Notes: a model not told the origin generated them from the letters alone. Positions 1 to 12,231 are shown, numbered from the stretch's first letter. The stretch is 64,000 nt of DNA from Corylus avellana (GCF_901000735.1 NC_081547.1:9840193-9904192); one strand, 5' to 3'. Numbers and translations: made by a program.

Positions 1-565
1 GTGTTTGACATACTAAGGTTTATTTGAGGGCGGCCTTTTTTACTTGGTCAGGGCCGTAGGAAAGATCCTTACCATGACCAATATGAAGAAACGACATGTC
101 ATTGTGGTTGATAAGTGCTGTATGTATAAAAGAAATGAGGAGAGCCCGTGGAACATCTTCTTCTCCATTGTGAGGTTGCCGGTGCCTTATGGGATTGTTT
201 CTTTAGTTGATTTAGGCTGTGCTGGATTATGCCTAAACGAGTAAACAACTTATATTGCTGGTAATACTTAGAGTGCTGCTGTGTAGAAGATGATACTTTC
301 ATACCTTTTGTGGTGTCTATGAAGGGAAAAGAATGACAAAAGTTTTGAGGATCACGAGAGGACTTTGAAGGAGATTAAGGCTTTATTTTTCTATACTATG
401 TATCTTTGGACAATTGCTGTTGTTTCTTTTTTGGTGATTAGTTATCATGATTTTCTTGTTATTTTTTATCCTTCTAGTTAGTTGTTTTCTCATGTATATT
501 TCTTGTGTACCTGGGGGTGCCTTACACATTTAATGATATATCGATTGTTTATATAAAAAAAGATT
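1..565 (+). mobile_element. 3' end of a decayed L1-type LINE
   Basis: Around 70-240 the translation reads like the C-terminal zinc-binding region that follows reverse transcriptase in plant L1 LINEs, with a Cys-Cys-Met-Tyr-Lys-Arg-Asn run. After frame changes, 330-415 gives a stretch with Glu-Asp-His-Glu-Arg-Thr-Leu-Lys-Glu-Ile, typical of the same region. It is followed by a T-rich 3' UTR with a 'tgtgtacctgggggtgcc' segment and a short A tail near 555-561. Stops and frameshifts make it inactive. The 5' part lies outside the window. Family assignment is from recall of plant LINE ends, so moderate confidence. Confidence 0.6.
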
Positions 566-1659
566 TGTCATCAGAAATATAGTGTCAATTACAGATTGCA
601 TCCTTGAAACTGTGGGAAATTTCGGCCAAATGCTCTATAAAACAATACTTATCAAGCATGCCATTTAGGTTGTGCTAATGGAGTGAAGAGTTGGTCAGGG
701 GTGGGGGATAGAATGTGCATAATATCTACAGGCAAGAGAAAAAGGCGAGGATGCAGACAGCTGTTGGTCTCTTTTTACTTGTTGCGTGGCTTTGTGCTAG
801 TAGACAGGAGTTATTTATTATACACTGGAATAAGTTAATATTCCTTTAACCTCAACACTCAAGAAGGTGGGCCAAAAAAAAAAAAAATGTTCTTATAGGG
901 GGATCTCATGCTTTGAAGTTCCTGCTATAGAAGTAGGTATTACCTTGTTTTAGGTAACTCAGTCATGTGCTTCTGGTACTTATGAATTTAAGTTGTTTAA
1001 CATGATAAACGCCATAAGATCTCTTCTGTGGCTTAATGATATATGGGCATGCTGATGGTATATCCAGATAGCTAATAATTATGCTTGTTGATGAGAGATA
1101 ACTTACGTAGCAGGCTTCAGAATTTAGGTGGTATTGCCATGCTGGTTTTATACATGTTGAGGTGATATCTTTCGATGTCAAGGTGCAGTAGAGGGGAGCT
1201 GATATTTTGACTTAATTGCTCACTTTGGTTGATATGCAGAGGTTATGAGACATACGTCTGGATATAATATCTCTAGAATGATAAGCCCTGCCCTTGCTGG
1301 TGGAGGTTCTTCTATCTCTTGATATTGAAGGAATATATTGGCTAATAAGGGGACACATTTGCCTTGATATGAATCTTTAGTATAAAATTATACTCAAAAG
1401 TTCTGCCACAAACAATTGCTTCCATTACTAGTCAACGCAGATGCAGTTTTTCTTTGAATAAGCCCTCAAAAGGGGCCCGCATTACTAGAACATGGTGGTA
1501 ACTGTTGCAATAAAAAATGGAAGCATTTAATTTAAAAGGAATATCCGAAATATACTTTGGCTAGACTTTTCAGGGGTTGGTTCAACAGTTAAGTCATCAA
1601 TACCATTTGCATCCCTTCCTTTTGGTTTAAGCATAACTGGTAATTGTTCTATTCTACAG

Positions 1660-2251
1660 GAGATGATTCTTCTTCAAACGAGCCAATGATTTTATTTCCC
1701 AAAAGGACTTTCCAACCTAGCCTCATCCGGCGGAAGAGGAACCATGGATTCTTTGCTCGGTACATCTCTCTTTCTCTCTCTCTCTCTCTCCCCCAAAAAA
1801 AATCACAATAGAGAACTTATATAAGAAATAATTTGGATAATATGATGAAATCAGATGATCCACACGGGATAATCCATTAGCTTTTAACAGCATAGGTCTG
1901 TGGATCAAGTGTACTTCATGTTGGTCATAATTGGACTGCTTGGGACACCATTGAGCTTTTGTTACAGAATTAGTTCTATTGTTAGATCAGCTGATTCGAA
2001 TGCTCATTTATGGTCGATCTGTAAGTAAAGGCAGATATTGTTTGGAATTTATCCCACTTCACGGTCAACTAGAGCTGGCTTCTGACCTGTGTTAAGTGGC
2101 TTCTTAATTACTTAAAGAACTGTGAACAAAACCATGTAGGATTTGCATGTTGGCTAATGCACATTTTCACATGAACAGCAAGGCAACCAAAGGTGGGAGG
2201 AGAGTCATTGCTCGAAGAATAGCAAAGGGCCGTGCAAGAATTACTGCTTAG
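1660..2251 (+). CDS. Mitochondrial-type ribosomal protein bL34 (C-terminal exons, partial)
   Basis: Two exons, 1660-1759 and 2179-2251, join in phase across a GT...AG intron (donor GTACAT at 1760, acceptor AACAG ending 2178). The product ends with the whole bL34 fold: KRTFQPS, then RRKRNHGFFARKATKGG, then RRVIARRIAKGR and a short tail to TAG. bL34 is a small, very basic protein of the large ribosomal subunit that binds 23S-type rRNA. The Pro-Met-Ile-Leu-Phe-Pro-Lys run before the core resembles plant mitochondrial bL34, not the plastid form, so action in mitochondria is inferred. The targeting presequence is not securely seen. A possible preceding exon near 1240-1302 (donor after GGTGGAG) would keep the reading frame, but it could equally lie upstream of the window. 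About 57 residues are supported. Confidence 0.85.
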
Positions 2252-2589
2252 CATCTTTGCCTCTGGCTTGGACTGAAATCAAGTCTAAAGCTTTCCTTAT
2301 TTCTTGGTAGGACTGCAAATTGGGAAGAATCTTTACCTTAAAGGTCTAGAAGGCCTTTGAATACGATTTGGATGACCACTTTTCTTTTATGGAACTTTGA
2401 TATGTAAACTTCCAGAATCGTTTATTCTATAGATATGCTTCCCTATTTTTCTTTTGTTACTCGAGTAAAATTTATAGTTTGTTTGCCTGTAAATTTCAGT
2501 TTCTTTACTTGCGATTCTGGTTTGATGTCTAGCTGTTGCTGCGTTGCAAAAGCATCAAGTGATGCATCTCTATCTGATTGTTTGAAGTA

Positions 2590-2760
2590 GGGGGCTGTAA
2601 ATGAGGATGGAGATGTGTTAATTGGCAATATTCGCTTAATGCGATTATTACTTTTAGGTAACCGCATCCGCATCATCCTATTAATAATTGCTATTGGTGT
2701 GGATATTGTGGTTGTTGAATGCTGGTTATTCACTATATGCATATCAAGTAATAGGCCTTT
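2590..2760. mobile_element. hAT-like MITE fragment (one terminus)
   Basis: The start GGGGGCTGTAAATGAGGATGG resembles the GGGGCTGTAA terminus of the complete hAT-like element at 31126-31631. No matching inverted terminus was found nearby, so it is probably truncated. Confidence 0.35.
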
Positions 2761-3026
2761 GGAGCCTATTTTAGTCTGTTGGAGTTTTTTTTGGGTCTCT
2801 ATTAAGGCCTATTTTAAACAATTTTGAAAATATTTTGAGCCTCTTTTAATGTTTTAGATAAAATCTATGTTGTTGTGAGAGGAAGACGGTAGTTGCTTAG
2901 TGAGAGTGCAACGTCATGGCGTGAGTGAGTCAACAAGATATGAGATGAGAGAACAGGAAAAAAAAAAAAAAAAAAAAAAAATTAAACATAATCCCTATAT
3001 ATAGGGATTATGTTTTGTAAGGGCGT

Positions 3027-3240
3027 ATTCACTGGGAATGGTTATTCCGTAAGAATTACTAATTTTTTACACAAAAATAATTATTTCTCTTAAAAATGAG
3101 AGAAAAAGTTATTCCTGGAGGAATTAACTGCATTTTCTAAAATAATACCAATTTTTTTTTTTCAAACTTACAAAAGCAATAATTAAAAAAAAAACCTGGA
3201 AAATAAAGTGGGTGGCCAACCACCCATATACACTTTTATA
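3027..3240. repeat. Fragment of the 'gaataaccattcc' TIR-element family
   Basis: It shares the phrases 'ggttattcc', 'taattatttctctta' and the short palindrome 'gggtggccaaccaccc' with the larger element at 39483-40872, which has 'gggtggtcgaccaccc'. Only one end is recognisable. Confidence 0.4.
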
Positions 3241-4288
3241 TATAGTATAAAAGAGTATACGTATAGTATGCAAATGCATATAGTGGTTAGTTGTAGTTAT
3301 ATTTGCCTGCATGTACAACCTTATTTGGAAGGAGCTCAGGATGTCTGGTAACATCTGTTTGGCACACATGAAAAAGAAAAAGAAGAAACAAAGTCCAATT
3401 AATCTTTTTCTATCGAGAAATGCTATTTTTTCATTTCTCATCCATTTCGATTCATATATATATATATATATATATAAAAGAAATGATTAACGTCAATATT
3501 TTTTTCATCTCATCCTACAAATTTAATAAATCAACCATTAAACTTGTTAACCTTTCCTCAAATTTCATAGTGAATATAGTTGAAAAATGAATGATGTTTA
3601 TCATTTTTAGAATTACTTGTCATGATCGAGAACATGTTCATGTTCTGTTTAACTAGTTACCTTATATGAAATAAAAGAATTATATGCAGTTATTATAAAT
3701 TATTATTATTTTTCCTGATGAAACCCTCAAACAGATTAAAAAATAAACACACTTAAACAATTTTTTTTTTTTATTTATTTTTTATTTTTAAAAGGAGGTA
3801 TTTTAGAATACCTCTTCAAGCTTTTCTCTTCCTAGCAATCTCTCTACCATCCTTAGAACCCTTGACCTGGTTAAGGTAACAAATGCCACCGACCAACGAG
3901 GTACAAGGAATTGAAGGTTGGTAACAAAAGTGTTGTCAATTTTTTACTTGTTTCTAAACAAAGGTAGGCAAATTAATTCACAACTTCAGATAAGCCGATC
4001 ACGGACGCTGTAAACATGAAATTGAATATCTTGTTGTAATCCAAAATTGATAGAAATTGATAATTATAGGTTGAATGAATTGGGACTTGAAAAGCCTTCA
4101 CAAAATCTTCCCGGCCAACTAGTGAAAGTTCTTCTTAGATGATCTGCATCCTGCTGGAACCACTCTAAGGCCTCTCCTTCCATTAAAAAAATGGATGCCA
4201 TGAACAGTACCCTTTGATTGATTCATGAACACCCTTAATTAGCTGCTCTGTAACTTGGATGTGTGAGTTATGAAAATCTAGCTTTGAT

Positions 4289-4567
4289 ACCAAATGTTAC
4301 ACGCTTGATTTTTCGTGCGTGTAATGGAAGATAATTCGATCTCCAAGTACATGCCTTTTATTAACATTATTGAGAGTCTTTAAATAGACTACAATGAGAT
4401 ATCACTCAAACTTATAAGAACTCTAATCTTAAAATATAATGAAAAAAAAAATAGCAAAAAATTCTATTTCGTATTCCCTTATCCTTTCTCTTATCAGTCT
4501 CTGTTAACTAATTAAATAATGTAGCACGTCATCCTATTCCACCTGTAAAAGTATGATGTTCTTACAG
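4289..4567 (-). mobile_element. Probable solo LTR or miniature LTR element with primer-binding site
   Basis: On the minus strand an LTR-like end (...GTAACA) is followed by TTTGGTATCAAAGC at about 4277-4290. That is close to TGGTATCAGAGC, the primer-binding site for initiator tRNA-Met in plant LTR elements. A TATA-like 'ctatttaaaga' lies inside. No second LTR was identified. Confidence 0.4.
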
Positions 4568-4794
4568 GATTTGTTGACTTGAATATATAATTGATTTGAA
4601 TTGCAATTTCTTTGGCCAATTACGTACGTCAATTAAGAGAATGCTTCAATTTTGGCGGCTAACATGCTACAAATCACTTGTCAAAACATCCAGAAAAACA
4701 ATAATGTAGTTAAGTTGCGATTCTTGACTCTACACATCCAAAATTCTCAAGATTTTATTAAGGGATTGAAGGGATTTTTGTTAGAATGTATTTT

Positions 4795-4796
<2 letters not shown>

Positions 4797-4852
<56 letters not shown>
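4797..4852. repeat. (AC)n(AT)n microsatellite
   Basis: Uninterrupted CA repeats pass into TA repeats. This makes a spurious Ile-Tyr-rich reading frame. Confidence 0.95.
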
Positions 4853-4857
<5 letters not shown>

Positions 4858-5334
4858 GCGATTGATTTATATTTCTACTTATATTTTTTAATATAGGTAG
4901 ATTTAAGTTTACTTATATAGGTCGACTTATTCAATTTTAAATAGGGACTTAAATACTATAAGCAATAAGTCGATAAATATAATATAATTTTAGAGACCAT
5001 TCAGAGTGGATGTAGCTAGGTGTTTAACACAACACCAAACCCCTACCCCTAATTCTGTCTTTTTATTTTCTTTATTTTTCTCTTGCTTTTGCTTTTATTA
5101 TCAATACTTTATATTTTCTCAAAAAACTTTAACATAGTATTTCAACCCTTTCGTTAAGATTTGTATGAAAAAAAAAAACAAAAGAAACAACGAAAATTCG
5201 ATTGAGGTTAATTTGAAACAACGAATTAAGTGAACTACTTTCATTACTGTCATTTTACGTGAATACAGCTCAGCATCATATCATATGCCTCAAAATTCAA
5301 AGAAAGAGGCACGAGGCTGGATTGAAAATAAGGA

Positions 5335-5335
<1 letters not shown>

Positions 5336-5375
<40 letters not shown>
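5336..5375. repeat. (TTA)n microsatellite
   Basis: About 13 perfect TTA units lie in the 3' flank of the MYB gene. Confidence 0.95.
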
Positions 5376-5845
5376 GTCTTTCTTAATTAACTTTCCTCCT
5401 TAATCACATGATTATTATTCTGTACATGCTTTGAGTATTAATGATTACTAGTTTCGTACTACGTTAGCCGCCCGCACGTATGGACTTCACGTGACTCTAC
5501 CTATCACTTTATGTCCTAAAATTCCTACAAGTTGACTATTAATTTGTCCTTCGTCTTAATTTTTTTTTATTTATCTGGGAAAATTATACAAACAAAAAAT
5601 TATTGGAAAATAATAATTAATTAATGAAAGCAGGAGCTATATAAATAAAGTACATGACGAGAGAAACAAGTGCATCATGATATACAAAAACAACTCATAT
5701 GACAAATATATATATATATTTCATAAAAAAAACCAACACATATAATATATATGTGTGAAACTTTCCACTTGTCTCTGGGTGGAAATGTGAAGAAATGAAG
5801 GCATTATAATATTTTAATTATAGCTCCATATATATTTATATATGT

Positions 5846-7046
5846 CTAAGGCTTCCACCTTGAAGGAAGATTAGGGTTTGTGACAAATTGACCGGTTGAC
5901 AATGATGATGCTGATGAAGAAGACGATGATGTCAGGGATGACATGATGGCGTCAATGTACTCCATTTGATTGTTGGGCACGTGCAGTTCATGTGCATGGT
6001 TGGAACCAGATGGAAAACATGGGAGTCTAGAAAGAGGGTCAAAAGTTTCTTGTGAAGAAAATGAATATGGCATGCTGTATTCACAAAGTTTTGGCATAGG
6101 AGGAGGCAGTGTAAATAATGCAGGATCCTGAGATGGTGTGATGTTTGGATCATTAAGTTTATTATTATCTCCATTAATATAATGTATAGTTGCTCCTATG
6201 CTGAAATTTTGGTGCTCTAATGACCAGAGGGGGTCACAAGAGGAAGAAATTGGTATTGATGGAGGCATAAGAGGTGGAAAATGAAGCAAATTGTTGGTTT
6301 GTAAGGGTGAGGTTGAAGAAGGAAGCTGGTACAGCTGGTCTTGTAGTTGAGAGCTCAGGAGAAAATTAGGGTTTGCATTTAGAGAGAAGAAAGCTTCTTG
6401 TTCAGAATTATTACAATGGTAGCTGTGTGTATGATGATGATGATCAGCAGGAACTACAACCTCTTGGGAGATTATGAGCTTCTTCTTTATGCTTGAATTC
6501 CAAAAGTTTTTCACCTCATTATCTGTTCGTCCCGGTAGGTGCTTCGCTATCTGAGCCCATCTGCCCCCCCCCACCAAAAAAAAAAAAAGTTTAAAAATTA
6601 ATGAAAAAATTCATGCCCATGATGATGATGGAAATAATAAAGATTATATATATACCTGTTTCCTAGAATGCTATGGAGTTCAATTATGAGGGCTGCTTCT
6701 TCGGGGGAGAAGCTCCCACGTTTTAAGTCAGGTCTCAGGTAATTTATCCACCTTAGTCTGCAGCTCTTTCCACATCTCTGCAGGCCTGCACAACCAAATT
6801 AAACAACAAGATGGAGAAATTAAATAATAACAACAATTAATCAAAACTCGAGAAACAAATAGTGTATATATATATAGTAGAACATACATATGAGAGAGAG
6901 AAGATAAAGTTACCAGCAAGTTTAGGGACAGAGCTCCAGCAACCATGGCCATAGGTTGAAATGTAATTGATGAGTTTTTCATCTTCTTCAGGCGACCAAA
7001 GCCCCCTCTTCACCTTCTGCTTGTTGCAGCAAGAGTGATGTCCCAT
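5846..7046 (-). CDS. R2R3-MYB transcription factor, MYB26/MYB67-like
   Basis: Three exons on the minus strand: 6914-7046, 6656-6785 and 5846-6560. Donors are GTAACT and GTATAT, acceptors are TGCAG and GGCAG, and the CDS is 978 nt (325 residues). Residues 1-45 begin [20 protein letters not shown] and form the first part of R2. Exon 2 gives [19 protein letters not shown] and the start of R3. Exon 3 starts [20 protein letters not shown] and completes R3. Both introns sit at the standard R2R3-MYB positions. The [15 protein letters not shown] start, WNSSIKKKL and the His-rich run after the domain match AtMYB26-type proteins, nuclear activators of secondary wall thickening, in anthers for MYB26. 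The tail is Ser-rich and ends in Leu-Pro-Ser-Arg-Trp-Lys-Pro. The start is the only ATG that keeps the conserved N-terminus. MYB67 or a close paralogue remains possible. Confidence 0.92.
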
Positions 7047-7420
7047 CCTTCTCTCTCTCTCTCTCTCACACACACAAAGGAAGTAGTGGAGTCAATGGCA
7101 GATCGAGGCAAGTATACTGGGGGAATGAGTTTGATATATAAAAAAAGATGAAATAGAGAGAGAGAGAGAGAGAGAGAGAGAAGGGAAATAGGGAAAGGCA
7201 ACTCTAGGTAGCTCTTGCCCTAGGAGAGGTCAGAGAGAGAGAGAGAGAGAGAAAGAAGGTGAAAGGAAGAGAGAATAGAGGAAAGAGTGATATGGAAATC
7301 CGTAGAGTGAAGCGATGAATTTAATGGAAGAGCTGTACCATGGTGGCCCAGTTAGGGTTTGTAGAGGAAAAGGCTAAAACTTGCAGGATCCTCTGTGAGA
7401 GCTGTTTTGCTTATAATGGA
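7047..7420 (-). promoter_or_regulatory. 5' UTR/proximal promoter of the MYB gene, GA/CT-rich
   Basis: Three GA/CT runs lie at about 7049-7068, 7156-7182 and 7231-7253, directly upstream of the MYB start codon. GA/CT-rich leaders are common in plant regulatory genes. No clear TATA box or transcription start could be fixed. Confidence 0.5.
7246..7319. repeat. Upstream segment shared with the IQD gene (copy 1)
   Basis: The stretch from 'gagagaaagaaggtgaaagg' to 'cgtagagtgaagcgatgaa' matches 32811-32874 almost base for base. There is one 7-bp indel (an extra 'gaaagag' here) and one short indel near 'ggaaatc'. It lies about 200-275 bp upstream of the MYB ATG, in the same orientation to its gene as the other copy. 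Confidence 0.85.
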
Positions 7421-7552
7421 TCGATGGATGATATCCCTTCTTTCTTTCCTCTCAGATGGATTGCCCCTGCCTCTGCCTGCCTTGCTCTCGTGTCTTTCAT
7501 GCAGGGCTAGCTGGAGGGTGTGGGGGGTCCACCTGTGTTGACATGCCCCCAC

Positions 7553-8454
7553 TTTGGACCTATCTAGGATTCTTCATCAAGCAAACCTTTTCTTTTTTAA
7601 TTTATTTATTTTTTTTAATTTTTATAAATTTTTTGGTTTCAAATTGTGATCGTGGACCCTTCACCATCTAGATTGGACTTTTTTGAAGCTGGCAATAATT
7701 ATAGATATGTTAGGGCAAGGTCAGCCGATCATCATCGGTTGTGATTAATGCATGCAATTGGTGGGTTTATTCCAGATCTTGATTGGATGTTTATAAACAA
7801 AGTAAATATTGCCAAACCTTTTTGTCGTTTGGTGAAAACCGGGCTTCAACCTCTCTTCTAATTGCCTCAAGCCTCAAGGCTAGGTAGCACCAAATTAGGT
7901 AAATCTCTCCTAACAAAGTATAAAAAGAAAAAGAAATTATAAGGATATATGGTTAAGTTTTTGGAATAATAGTGTCTCAATGTACATGTTATATTATGGA
8001 TAGTTCACTAAAAGACTTTCCAAGATACGAGTATGGATAGAGATCCATGGAGTAATATTTAGCAAAGGTTCATAGCACGTGCATAAACGAGACTCCTGAG
8101 AATTGGAGCAAAGGTCCATGCATATGCGCCAACAAACCCATATATATAACCCACAAGTGATCTTGGAGATGATCCTTAGTATTGATAAAAAAATACTTCT
8201 ATATTAAGGGGAATGTAACAAGGTGATAATGGATTCACATGTGAAGAGGATAGATTGTAATTGAATATACACTAATGAGTGTGAAAATATTTAAGTCCCA
8301 CATTAGAAATATATAGTATAGTTGGACAAAAATTTATAGGTTTAAGCTTTTAGATTAAGTGATGTCTAGAAATGTTATATTATGGGCTCACTAAAAGACT
8401 CTAAATATATCAATTTCCAAACTCTTTTTTTTTTTTTTTTTGAAATTTTTATTT
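7553..8454. other. Intergenic, no gene seen
   Basis: AT-rich DNA. Around 8285-8395 is a degraded piece containing 'taagtcccacatt', a phrase of the TRIM-type LTR family seen at 10.7, 13.8 and 61.3 kb. No coding sequence is supported. Confidence 0.5.
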
Positions 8455-8867
8455 GGGTAAACTTCATTTTGGCCCTTTGAATTTCCACTCGATTTTACAA
8501 ACCTCTCTTTAATTTTCAAATCTCTCATTTTAGACCCCTGAACTTTCAATTACTCTCAATGTGGACTCCTCTATCAGATTTTAAATGTTACATGACGTTT
8601 ATATCCCTGACTTTTGTATAAAATTTCAACTTCCAAAACGTTTGTTTTATTTAAAAAAAGAAAAAAAGAAAATTAAGGACATTTTGGTCTTTTTTATATT
8701 TTTAATGGCTAAAATAGAAGGGTTCTAATTGAGAGTAATTGAAAGTTCAGGAATCCAAAATGAGAGATTTGAAAGTTCAGAGAGGGTTTGTTTATTTATT
8801 TATTTATTTTGAAGTAGAGGATTTATAAAATTGGGTGAAAATTGAGGGGCCAAAATAAAGTTCTCCC
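8455..8867. mobile_element. Long-TIR MITE, MULE-type (copy 1)
   Basis: The element starts GGGTAAACTTCATTTTGGCCC and ends GGGCCAAAATAAAGTTCTCCC. The arms pair for about 100 bases ('ctcattttagacccctgaac' against 'gttcaggaatccaaaatgag'). Flanking 9-mers 'tttttattt' and 'ttttaattt' differ by one base, fitting the 9-bp target duplication of Mutator-like elements. The same family occurs at 17361 and 25251. No transposase. Confidence 0.75.
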
Positions 8868-9713
8868 TTTTAATTTATATCAACATATTCTCAACTCGAT
8901 GCTTAAAAGCTTTTTTTTTAAGAAACCACAAGCAAAGGCAGTCAAAATCAGTGATATTTTGCTCCCCTGTTTTACACGTGTTCTCCTTTGGGGATCGGAG
9001 GAATAATTGGGTGTAGCGCTACCCCTGTAAAGGCTGTGCCCTTCTTTCTTTGACAAGAAACTATTACTGCATAATATTAATGTATCTTGGCCGCGTCAAT
9101 TAATTTGACAGTTTTAAAGGTTTAATGGTTAAAGTATTAATTAAATAATTTAATTGGTCATTAGTTAGTTTAATTTTTTGAAATAATTGATAATTTAATA
9201 CGATATTAAAATTGGAGTTTTTTGAGTTCATATCTTAACTTCATTATTTACTCATAATTTTTAATTAAAATATGTCACGTGCGCGTTGTATAGTTCCACC
9301 CGCAAAAAAAAATGTTCAAGTATTAATTAAACAATTGTCAAAAAATAAATAAAAATTAAGCAATTAAATTTATAATTTTTTACCAACTTAACATGCTTAG
9401 TGATTTAATATTAATATGGATAATAGCTTCAACAATGCGCAAAAGTCAAGTACCTTTCGTAAAAAAAATAGTTATGAGTATGTACTTTTAATTTCCCTTT
9501 TCCCCTGCTCCCATATTGAATAGAAAAAAAAAAAAAGCGAATCTCTTTGAGGGGATACTAAATTAATCTCAATTCTATTCTTATCTTCTTAAGAGCATTT
9601 ACAATAGTTTCTCTATATTTCTATCTAAATCAGCTAGTTAATTATTATTATTTTTTTATAGTTTAGTTAATGACGTTTTAAATATATTTCTTTCTCTATA
9701 TCATTTAAATAGT

Positions 9714-9749
<36 letters not shown>

Positions 9750-10245
9750 TTGCTCTTTAATGAGAGAGAGAGAGAGAGAGAGAGAGACATGAATAAAGAA
9801 GAGAATTTGAGAGAGCTAGAAAAAAGCATGAGTAAATTGCAATTTCGATCCATCCTTGTTATTGGGTTGAGGATGACAATCATGCTTCAATATTGTTTCT
9901 GGCAAAAAGAGAATGAATTTTTATGTTGGTGATCATGGAAACCCACCTCCCATTCCAATGATTCCATAATATTGCATTAATTTGAAGAAGAAAAAAAATC
10001 CATTTAATTTCCTTTTCTGCTAGAATTTTCATAATATGAAGTTAGATATACAAGTTTTCATAATATTAATGTTGGCGTATTGTTAGAATTTAAAGATAAT
10101 TTGGCAAAGTATGTATGCATGTTATGATTAATTTATAGTGAGATTAATGAAGAACTCATTCATTAATCATGTAAATTTATGACATAATTAATATGGTGCT
10201 GTAAGTGTGACTTCTAAGTTTTCTCGTACTAATAATAATTAAAGT
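8868..10245. other. Intergenic, no gene seen
   Basis: AT-rich. It includes a terminus-like 'ttaagagcatttacaatag' at 9590-9610, similar to the Tourist-like element at 39575, and the microsatellite at 9717-9787. Confidence 0.5.
9717..9787. repeat. (TA)n and (GA)n microsatellites
   Basis: About 15 TA units are followed after a short spacer by about 13 GA units. Confidence 0.95.
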
Positions 10246-10560
10246 CTTCACAAGGATGGCGGTGAAGTGGACAAAGAAAAAGGATTGATAATGATGATTG
10301 ATTATCAGCATCACATAAATGCATATGAGACAAGCTTTTAAATGGGAGCAACGTAGTATATCAATTACCATGCATTTAAGGGTTCTTGTTTTGAATTGAG
10401 AAACAATGTTAGTACCTTTTTAATCATGACAAACATTGCATAATAGTGATGAAAGTGACGGTGAGATAGAACAACATTGGTGGGTTGTTATTAAGCTCTA
10501 AATTGATTAGTCATTTTAGGATGACCGCATATGTGGCTAGCGTTTTTTCATGGGTTGTTA

Positions 10561-10800
10561 CAAATGGTATTAAGGTCATGACCTAGTAGCGTAACGTCAG
10601 GCTTAAGAATGGGAGTTAGTAACACTCCAGTCCATAATTGGGAAGTTGAAGAGTAGCTCATATAGGGTTGGTGGCCGGTTTATAAAGACAGTCATAACTG
10701 TTAAATCCCACATTGTGAGCTAGTTACTAGGTGAAATTGAACTTAATTTATAAGAAATTATATAAAAGCTTCATATTGACTATTGCTTTTTCCTGATTAT
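10561..10800 (+). mobile_element. Degraded TRIM-type element (initiator-Met primer site)
   Basis: 'gttaca' is followed by AATGGTATTAAGG at 10561, a decayed form of the TGGTATCAGAGC primer site. From 10699 'TGTTAAATCCCACATTG' opens a second LTR-like unit related to 13802-13915. The downstream LTR end is lost. Also present in copy B at +7894. Confidence 0.5.
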
Positions 10801-11489
10801 TACTATGTGATGCGTAGTTTCCCCCAAGATAAGTATTTTCTTACAAGCTAGACACTAGGAATGCAACATAGTGAATAAAGTAATTAGAGTAGAGTTAGAT
10901 AATTAAGCTTTCCAAGGTGGCACCAATCAAAAATAAGTAATCTTTTGATTAGATGTAAGTAATCACTTAAAGAGAAGCCATCCAAAGATTAGACAAAAGC
11001 AGCTATATATTATTCCTAGTAAAACACATTTACAAGGAACCTTTCAACAGAATGTAAAGGCATTTACTCTTTTTTTTTTTTTTTTTAATTTGGGGATTGC
11101 TTTTCATCGTTTCAAATTATATGGAGGCCCATACAAAGAAAGGTTGTGATTCTATTCTCCCCCTTGACCCCATTACTACCTTTAGTGAAGTGCTTTTGTC
11201 CGTGAAACATGTTTATAATTGTATGTGTCATCATTATTTATTTAAATAATGGTATTAATTACTTAACTATGCTTTGACACTGATTAAAAGCCTGTTTTCA
11301 CCAATTTTTTTCAAATCCAAAAGAACCAAAAAGGAAAAACAAAAAACAAAAAAACCCAAAAAGGGGATCCGTCTGAATTAGTGCAACACTTAATAGTATC
11401 AACATATCCATATCATTAATTAGTTCTCATCGGTAAATGCAAGACTATACTCTAGGTTTAAATTGTGTAACTAAATGGACATGCTAGGA

Positions 11490-12231
11490 GATTTTCGGGT
11501 GGTTTGGCGGTAGAGCCATATTACGTTCACTATTGGGAATTTTCGTAAGGGTTACATTTTGCTCGATCTTATTGACTTGAATGTGTTTACAATACAAATA
11601 ACCTTATTTATAGGGAAAAGGGGTAGGTGGAGTGAATTTTTATGGTAAATATTTTAATAATGAAAATCCCTCAAACTTAATATGGAAATATTCTAACGTC
11701 CCCCCTCAAACTCAATGTGGGCACTTGGAAAAAAAAAAACTATTTGACCTTTTTCTTAAAGACACATGGCTAGGCTAGCAAATCTTCGAGCATTGCTTGT
11801 GAGCGCGTGCGACTTTCGTTTGGGCTGATTTTGGTGGTGTTATGTAGATCGGTTTCCGAACTTTCGATTGATGTGCTCACATACTTGATGGAAGCATTAC
11901 CAATAAGAATGGCTGAAAAAATGCGAAAGATGAAATTTACAAGAGATTAAATGGTTCTAATACCATGTAGAAATTTATAATAAAATATAAAATGGAAGAA
12001 AATAGCGGAAGTAAAAGAGAAAAATGAGACGAGATTTTGGGTTGATTCAGTATTAAAGGCCTACAACCACCATTGGAAATTGCCCTAAAAGCTAATTTTC
12101 CTGAATATATTTACAATACTTTAATTATAGGAGAAATGGGTAATCAAATCCCCTAGAACTTGATTGGTAAATATTTTAATAAAATAAATAAATCTCTCAA
12201 ACCTAATATGAAAGCCCTACGTTCTAACAAA
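11490..12231 (-). mobile_element. TRIM (terminal-repeat retrotransposon in miniature)
   Basis: On the minus strand the upstream LTR at 11964-12231 runs TGTTAGAACGT...TTTCTACA and is followed by TGGTATTAGAACC, an initiator tRNA-Met primer site. A short non-coding middle follows, then a purine tract GAGTTTGAGGGGGGA near 11700-11715, then a second, diverged LTR starting CGTTAGAATATTTCC. The two LTRs share 'tattaaaatatttacca' and a conserved layout. There is no coding capacity. The left limit is approximate. Confidence 0.6.

Larger units (their letters stand above)
2252..5845. other. Gene-free repeat-rich interval
   Basis: No credible gene. It holds the bL34m 3' flank, a hAT-like terminus from 2590, a fragment near 3027-3240 matching the family at 39.5-40.9 kb, an LTR-like piece at 4289-4567, an (AC)n(AT)n run at 4797-4852 and a (TTA)n run at 5336-5375. 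The end of the interval is 3' flank of the minus-strand MYB gene. Confidence 0.6.

Noticed and set aside
2443..2827. Overlapping 99- and 70-codon frames on both strands
   Set aside because: They fall in the bL34m 3' flank and a hAT-like fragment; no homology signal.
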